From Arthrobacter sp. QXT-31 (lineage in GTDB: Bacteria > Actinomycetota > Actinomycetes > Actinomycetales > Micrococcaceae), in the NCBI RefSeq assembly GCF_001969265.1, contig NZ_CP019304.1, positions 4,402,001-4,466,000 on the forward strand: a stretch of 64,000 nt of DNA, read 5' to 3'. The notes under the pieces are model-generated. The model was not told where the DNA came from and made no database searches. It worked only from the letters and a program-made list of their open reading frames with translations. The translations under genes were made by a program, and so were the position numbers. The first letter of the stretch is position 1. Each line of letters starts with the position of its first letter. Shown piece by piece: positions 60,882 to 64,000 of the stretch.

Positions 60882-61703
60882 GTGGGGGACACCGCCCAGC
60901 CGGATGCTGTCCTGCCCGATTTGGAAGCCGTCATGGATGCAGCCTGGCCCGCACCGGACCGGGAGGTGTCCGGCGGCTGGGTTCTCCGCGCGGCCGGGGG
61001 CGTGACCCAGCGTGCGAACTCCATCTGGCCCCGCTCGGAGCCCCAGGGGACGGGGGATGAACGGCTCGCGGCGCTCCGCGATGCCCGAAGCTGGTACCGC
61101 GGCCGCCGCCTGCCCGTGATCTTTCAGGTCTTCGACACACCCGGCAGCGCCGCCCTGAACGCCGTTCTGGACGCGGAAGGGTTCACCCGGCAATCCGAGA
61201 CGCTGGTCATGGTTCGTGCGGCTGACACGGTCCCCGGCGGTGGCACTACAGCTGATGCCGGTTCCGGCCTCGAAATCGCGGAGCAACCATCGGCTGAATG
61301 GCTGGACCTGTGGTGGTCCGTGGACGGCCGCGGCGGCGCCGAGGAGCTGGAGACCGCCCGCGCCATCCTCAGCGGCTGCCCGTCGCTGTACGCCCTGGTG
61401 AGGGACGACGGCGGCCAGCCGGCCGCCGTCGGACGCCTTGCCCTTGTTCCCGGTACAGCAGGGAGTTGGGGCGGACTGTACTGTATGGCCACCCGGCCCG
61501 AGGCCCGGCGCCGCGGCTATGCCGCGCGGGTCCAGGAGGCTCTGTTCCGGGAAGGCGCGGCGCGGGGGATGGCCGGCTACTGGCTGCTGGTGATGGCGTC
61601 GAACACCGCTGCCCGGGAGCTCTACTCCCGGGCAGGATTCCACGAAGTGTCCCGCCACTACTACCGGCAGGAGCGGCCGAAGCGGCATCTCACCGGGTGC
61701 TGA
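60882..61703 (+). CDS. GNAT family N-acetyltransferase
   Basis: A 273-residue protein starting with GTG at 60882. The N-terminal part (about 10-140) begins DLEAVMDAAWPAPDREVSGG and resembles a decayed GNAT or substrate domain; the C-terminal GNAT domain has YCMATRPEARRRGYAARVQE (the acetyl-CoA-binding R-x2-G motif) and WLLVMASNTAARELYSRAGF. Similar two-domain GNATs modify small molecules or proteins, and the target is unknown. It is convergent with the MFS transporter gene (7 bases apart). Confidence 0.88.
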   Translation: MGDTAQPDAVLPDLEAVMDAAWPAPDREVSGGWVLRAAGGVTQRANSIWPRSEPQGTGDERLAALRDARSWYRGRRLPVIFQVFDTPGSAALNAVLDAEGFTRQSETLVMVRAADTVPGGGTTADAGSGLEIAEQPSAEWLDLWWSVDGRGGAEELETARAILSGCPSLYALVRDDGGQPAAVGRLALVPGTAGSWGGLYCMATRPEARRRGYAARVQEALFREGAARGMAGYWLLVMASNTAARELYSRAGFHEVSRHYYRQERPKRHLTGC

Positions 61704-61710
61704 CGCCGGG

Positions 61711-63093
61711 TCAGCGGTGCTGGAGGGCGGCCTGCTGCGCTTCGGCCTGCCGCCGGCGTGCCGTGCCTTCCAGGTACGGCGCGCCGAGTTCCCCGATGGG
61801 GGTCGCGGCAGTCTCGCGGGACCAGAACGCGGATCCTGCGGCAATGATCATGCACACGGTGCCGAAGACGGCCACCGGCACCCAGCCCCAGGTCCCGGGG
61901 GCCAGCAGCAGTCCGGCGATCATCGGGCCAAAGCCTGCGAGCACCAGACCGAACTGGTTGCCCAGGGCCATCCCGGAGTACCGGACGGGGGCGGCGAACT
62001 GCTCGGCAAAGAATGCCGGCCAGACACCGTTGAACCCCGAGTACAGCACCGTCATGTTCAGGAACGCCGCAAGGAACACCAGCACGATGTGGCCGGAGGA
62101 GAGCGCCAGGAAGTACAGGAAGATCGTGACCGAGCAGCCGAGCGCGGCGGTCAGCAGGAGGGGACGCCTTCCGATCCGGTCGGAGAGCCTGGCAGCGAGC
62201 GGCATGGCGAACATGGACAGGCCGATGGCCAGGGCGTTGACCGTCAGGATGGCGCCCCGGTCAAATCCGGCGTCGGCCGTGGCGTAGGCGAGTCCGAAGA
62301 CCGTGAAGATGGTCTGCATCACGGACATGATGGACATTCCGGCCACCCGCAGCACATCCGGGGCCTGGAAGCGGAGCACGTCCTTGATAGGCATCCGGGC
62401 CACCTGGCGGCGTTCCTGGGCCTCCGCGAACACCGGGGTTTCATCCAGGTGCGTGCGCACCCAGTAGGCGATGGCCAGCACCACGACGGACAGCCAGAAC
62501 GGGATGCGCCACCCCCAGCCCATCATGGCGTCCCGCGGCAGGGCCGTGACCGGAATGAAGACCAGGGTGGCCAGCACCATGCCGGACGCATACCCCGTCA
62601 TCACGAAGCTGGTGAAGAACCCGCGCCTGCCTTCCGGTGAGTGCTCCAGCGTCAGGGTGGAAGCGCCGGCCGATTCCGCGCCGGCGGAGAAGCCCTGCGC
62701 CAGCCGGCCCGCCACCAGCAGGATGGGTGCCCAGATGCCGAGCTGGTCGTACGTGGGCAGGAACCCGATGCCCAGGGACGCCACGCCCATGATGCCGAGC
62801 GTCAGCAGCAGGATCTTCTTGCGTCCCAGCTTGTCCCCGAAGTGGCCCATCACCAGCCCGCCGACGGGCCTGGCCACGTAGGCGACGCCGAAGGTGGCGA
62901 AGGCGCCGATCAGGCCGATGGCGGGATCCGCGGACGGGAAGAACAGGTGCGGGAACACGAGGGCGGCGGCTGTGCCGTAGATGAAGAAGTCGTAGTACTC
63001 CAGCGTGCTGCCGAGGAAGGACGCGAGGGCGGCCTTGCGGGGGGTCTTGAGCGGAGCCTGCTGCGGAATCTGCTCTGATGGGGAAGTGGTCAC
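61711..63093 (-). CDS. MFS transporter, metabolite:H+ symporter (MHS) type
   Basis: A 460-residue 12-helix carrier. The N-terminus AALASFLGSTLEYYDFFIYG is the hallmark of the MHS group, followed by the GHFGDKLGRKKILLLTLGIM loop (the D-x2-G-R/K motif), GFSAGAESAGASTLTLEHSP and a second-half loop RLSDRIGRRPLLLTAALG. MHS members import dicarboxylates, shikimate, aromatic acids or betaines. It starts with GTG behind AAGGAGA. It is co-oriented with the Dabb and flavoprotein genes (10- and 1-base gaps), so one operon is likely. Confidence 0.9.
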   Translation of the reverse strand: MTTSPSEQIPQQAPLKTPRKAALASFLGSTLEYYDFFIYGTAAALVFPHLFFPSADPAIGLIGAFATFGVAYVARPVGGLVMGHFGDKLGRKKILLLTLGIMGVASLGIGFLPTYDQLGIWAPILLVAGRLAQGFSAGAESAGASTLTLEHSPEGRRGFFTSFVMTGYASGMVLATLVFIPVTALPRDAMMGWGWRIPFWLSVVVLAIAYWVRTHLDETPVFAEAQERRQVARMPIKDVLRFQAPDVLRVAGMSIMSVMQTIFTVFGLAYATADAGFDRGAILTVNALAIGLSMFAMPLAARLSDRIGRRPLLLTAALGCSVTIFLYFLALSSGHIVLVFLAAFLNMTVLYSGFNGVWPAFFAEQFAAPVRYSGMALGNQFGLVLAGFGPMIAGLLLAPGTWGWVPVAVFGTVCMIIAAGSAFWSRETAATPIGELGAPYLEGTARRRQAEAQQAALQHR

Positions 63094-63103
63094 GGAAATC
63101 TCC

Positions 63104-63433
63104 TTAGGACAGCGGCGTCTCTGAGGGGGCCGGCGTCGTGTCCGGGACGTGGAAGTCCACGGCGAGGATCTGCCGGCTGTTGGGGAACGAGTACGCCTTC
63201 AGCGGCTCGTGCAGGGGGTGCGTGTTGTACACGGCGATGTCCTCGACGCTTTCGAAGTCGGCCACGATGGCGTAGTCGAAGGAGCGTTCGGTGCTGAGGA
63301 CGTCCGGACCGTGGCTGAGGCTGAGCATGCCGGGGATTTTTCCGGCCATGTTGTCGAGGCCGTCAATCCAGGCCTGCCGCTCGGCGGGCGGGAAGCCGGG
63401 TTTGAACTGGAAGAGCACGGTGTGGCGGATCAT
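63104..63433 (-). CDS. Dabb (stress-responsive A/B barrel) family protein
   Basis: A 109-residue protein: MIRHTVLFQFKPGFPPAERQ, then IPGMLSLSHGPDVLSTERSF, DYAIVADFESVEDIAVYNTH and the C-terminal strand. This is the dimeric alpha/beta barrel of Dabb proteins; some are isomerases or cyclases in aromatic or polyketide pathways. The start at ATG 63433 is one base from the stop of the upstream flavoprotein gene. Role in the operon is unknown, perhaps product handling. Confidence 0.88.
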   Translation of the reverse strand: MIRHTVLFQFKPGFPPAERQAWIDGLDNMAGKIPGMLSLSHGPDVLSTERSFDYAIVADFESVEDIAVYNTHPLHEPLKAYSFPNSRQILAVDFHVPDTTPAPSETPLS

Positions 63434-63434
63434 T

Positions 63435-64000
63435 TCAGGCACCTGCCACCACAAGCTCGACCGCCGGTGACGTGGCGTACTCCGGGGACTGGCCGGCCAG
63501 GGCGCGTCCGGCGAGGTAGCCCATGGTCATGATCGGGCCGAGGGTGGCACCGGCGCCGGGATAACCCGCAGCATAGGCGTTTTCCGTGGTGTTGCCGGCG
63601 GCGAACAGGCCCGGGATGGGGCGGTCGTCGACGTCGAGCACGCGGGCTGAACCGTCGGTGGCCACGCCGCCGTTGGTGCCGAAGGCCCCATTCACCACCT
63701 CCAGTGCGTAGAAGGGCCCGGACTCGAGCGGCCCCAGCGAGGGGTTCGGCCACGGGCAGTCGGCGTCGCCCCAGTACTTGTCGTAGGCGCTTTCGCCGCG
63801 GCCGAAGTCAGGGTCCTCACCGCGCACCGCGAACCCGTTGAAGCGGGCCACGGTGGCCTCGAGGTTTTCCGCCGGCACGTTGATCTTCGCGGCGAGTCCG
63901 GCCAGGGTGGGTGCCTCGATGAGGTAGTCAGGTGTCGGCTGGCCGGCACGGTGGGCCAGGATGCCGTAACGCTCCAGGTAGCCGTGGTCCACGATGACGT
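63435..64000 (-). CDS. FAD-dependent oxidoreductase, fumarate reductase/ketosteroid dehydrogenase-like, partial
   Basis: The C-terminal 188 residues of a flavoprotein whose 5' part lies beyond the window. It has LAGLAAKINVPAENLEATVA, a substrate-cap segment RGESAYDKYWGDADCPWPNP, then the FAD-binding tail FGTNGGVATDGSARVLDVDD, PGLFAAGNTTENAYAAGYPG and GATLGPIMTMGYLAGRAL. This ending is typical of the fumarate reductase/succinate dehydrogenase-like flavoproteins that include 3-ketosteroid-1-dehydrogenases. Together with the MHS transporter and Dabb gene it suggests uptake and oxidation of an organic acid or cyclic compound. The start is unseen. Confidence 0.85.
   Translation of the reverse strand, partial: VIVDHGYLERYGILAHRAGQPTPDYLIEAPTLAGLAAKINVPAENLEATVARFNGFAVRGEDPDFGRGESAYDKYWGDADCPWPNPSLGPLESGPFYALEVVNGAFGTNGGVATDGSARVLDVDDRPIPGLFAAGNTTENAYAAGYPGAGATLGPIMTMGYLAGRALAGQSPEYATSPAVELVVAGA

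Overview
The window is high-GC actinobacterial chromosome, most likely from an Arthrobacter/Pseudarthrobacter-type member of the Micrococcales. The evidence is a mycoredoxin, a MurT/GatD lipid II amidation pair, a DUF222/HNH endonuclease, a DUF6504-dnaE2 pair with an SOS box, and the order thrS-HIT-pgsA-pdxS-pdxT-yebC-ruvCAB-yajC-secDF-relA-hisS-aspS. That order resembles the matching part of mycobacterial and other actinobacterial chromosomes. I see no rRNA or tRNA gene, insertion sequence, prophage or CRISPR array. All assignments come from reading the sequence; no database search was run.

Layout. 1-17.9 kb holds mostly single genes: a ChaB-like fragment, aldo/keto reductase, dienelactone hydrolase, DoxX, an Hpt protein lacking its histidine, rlmC, ribonuclease Z, DUF222/HNH, an AlkD-like repair protein, an ammonium transporter with a twin-His variant, a CsbD-type stress protein, a phosphoesterase/NUDIX divergent pair, a DksA-like zinc protein and a multi-pass DUF5671 membrane protein. 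18.1-23.4 kb is one minus-strand operon for a probable cell-surface polymer: phosphodiester glycosidase (broken by a frameshift), GT2-GtrA glycosyltransferase, DUF4956 membrane protein, VTC-type polyphosphate polymerase-like protein and a Cthe_2159-type secreted beta-helix protein. It is the least ordinary region of the window. 23.5-28.5 kb returns to small metabolic and repair genes: thioesterase, LplA-like protein, two VOC proteins, mycoredoxin, a SRAP DNA-protein crosslink protein and chorismate mutase.

28.5-32.5 kb is the SOS-linked DUF6504-dnaE2 pair, without imuA'/imuB beside it. 32.5-61 kb is conserved core: translation (thrS, hisS, aspS), phospholipid synthesis (pgsA), PLP synthesis (pdxS and pdxT, separated here by dcp, capA, gatD and murT), peptidoglycan amidation (murT-gatD), recombination (ruvCAB, with a probable SOS box before ruvA), protein export (yajC-secD-secF) and the stringent response (relA). 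The window ends with a GNAT acetyltransferase and a minus-strand operon of an MHS-type transporter, a Dabb protein and a flavoprotein cut by the window edge.

Regulatory DNA that can be read directly includes two SOS boxes, a candidate GlnR site upstream of amt, a perfect 19-bp palindrome before the thioesterase gene, a thrS leader able to pair with its own Shine-Dalgarno, and several strong hairpin terminators.
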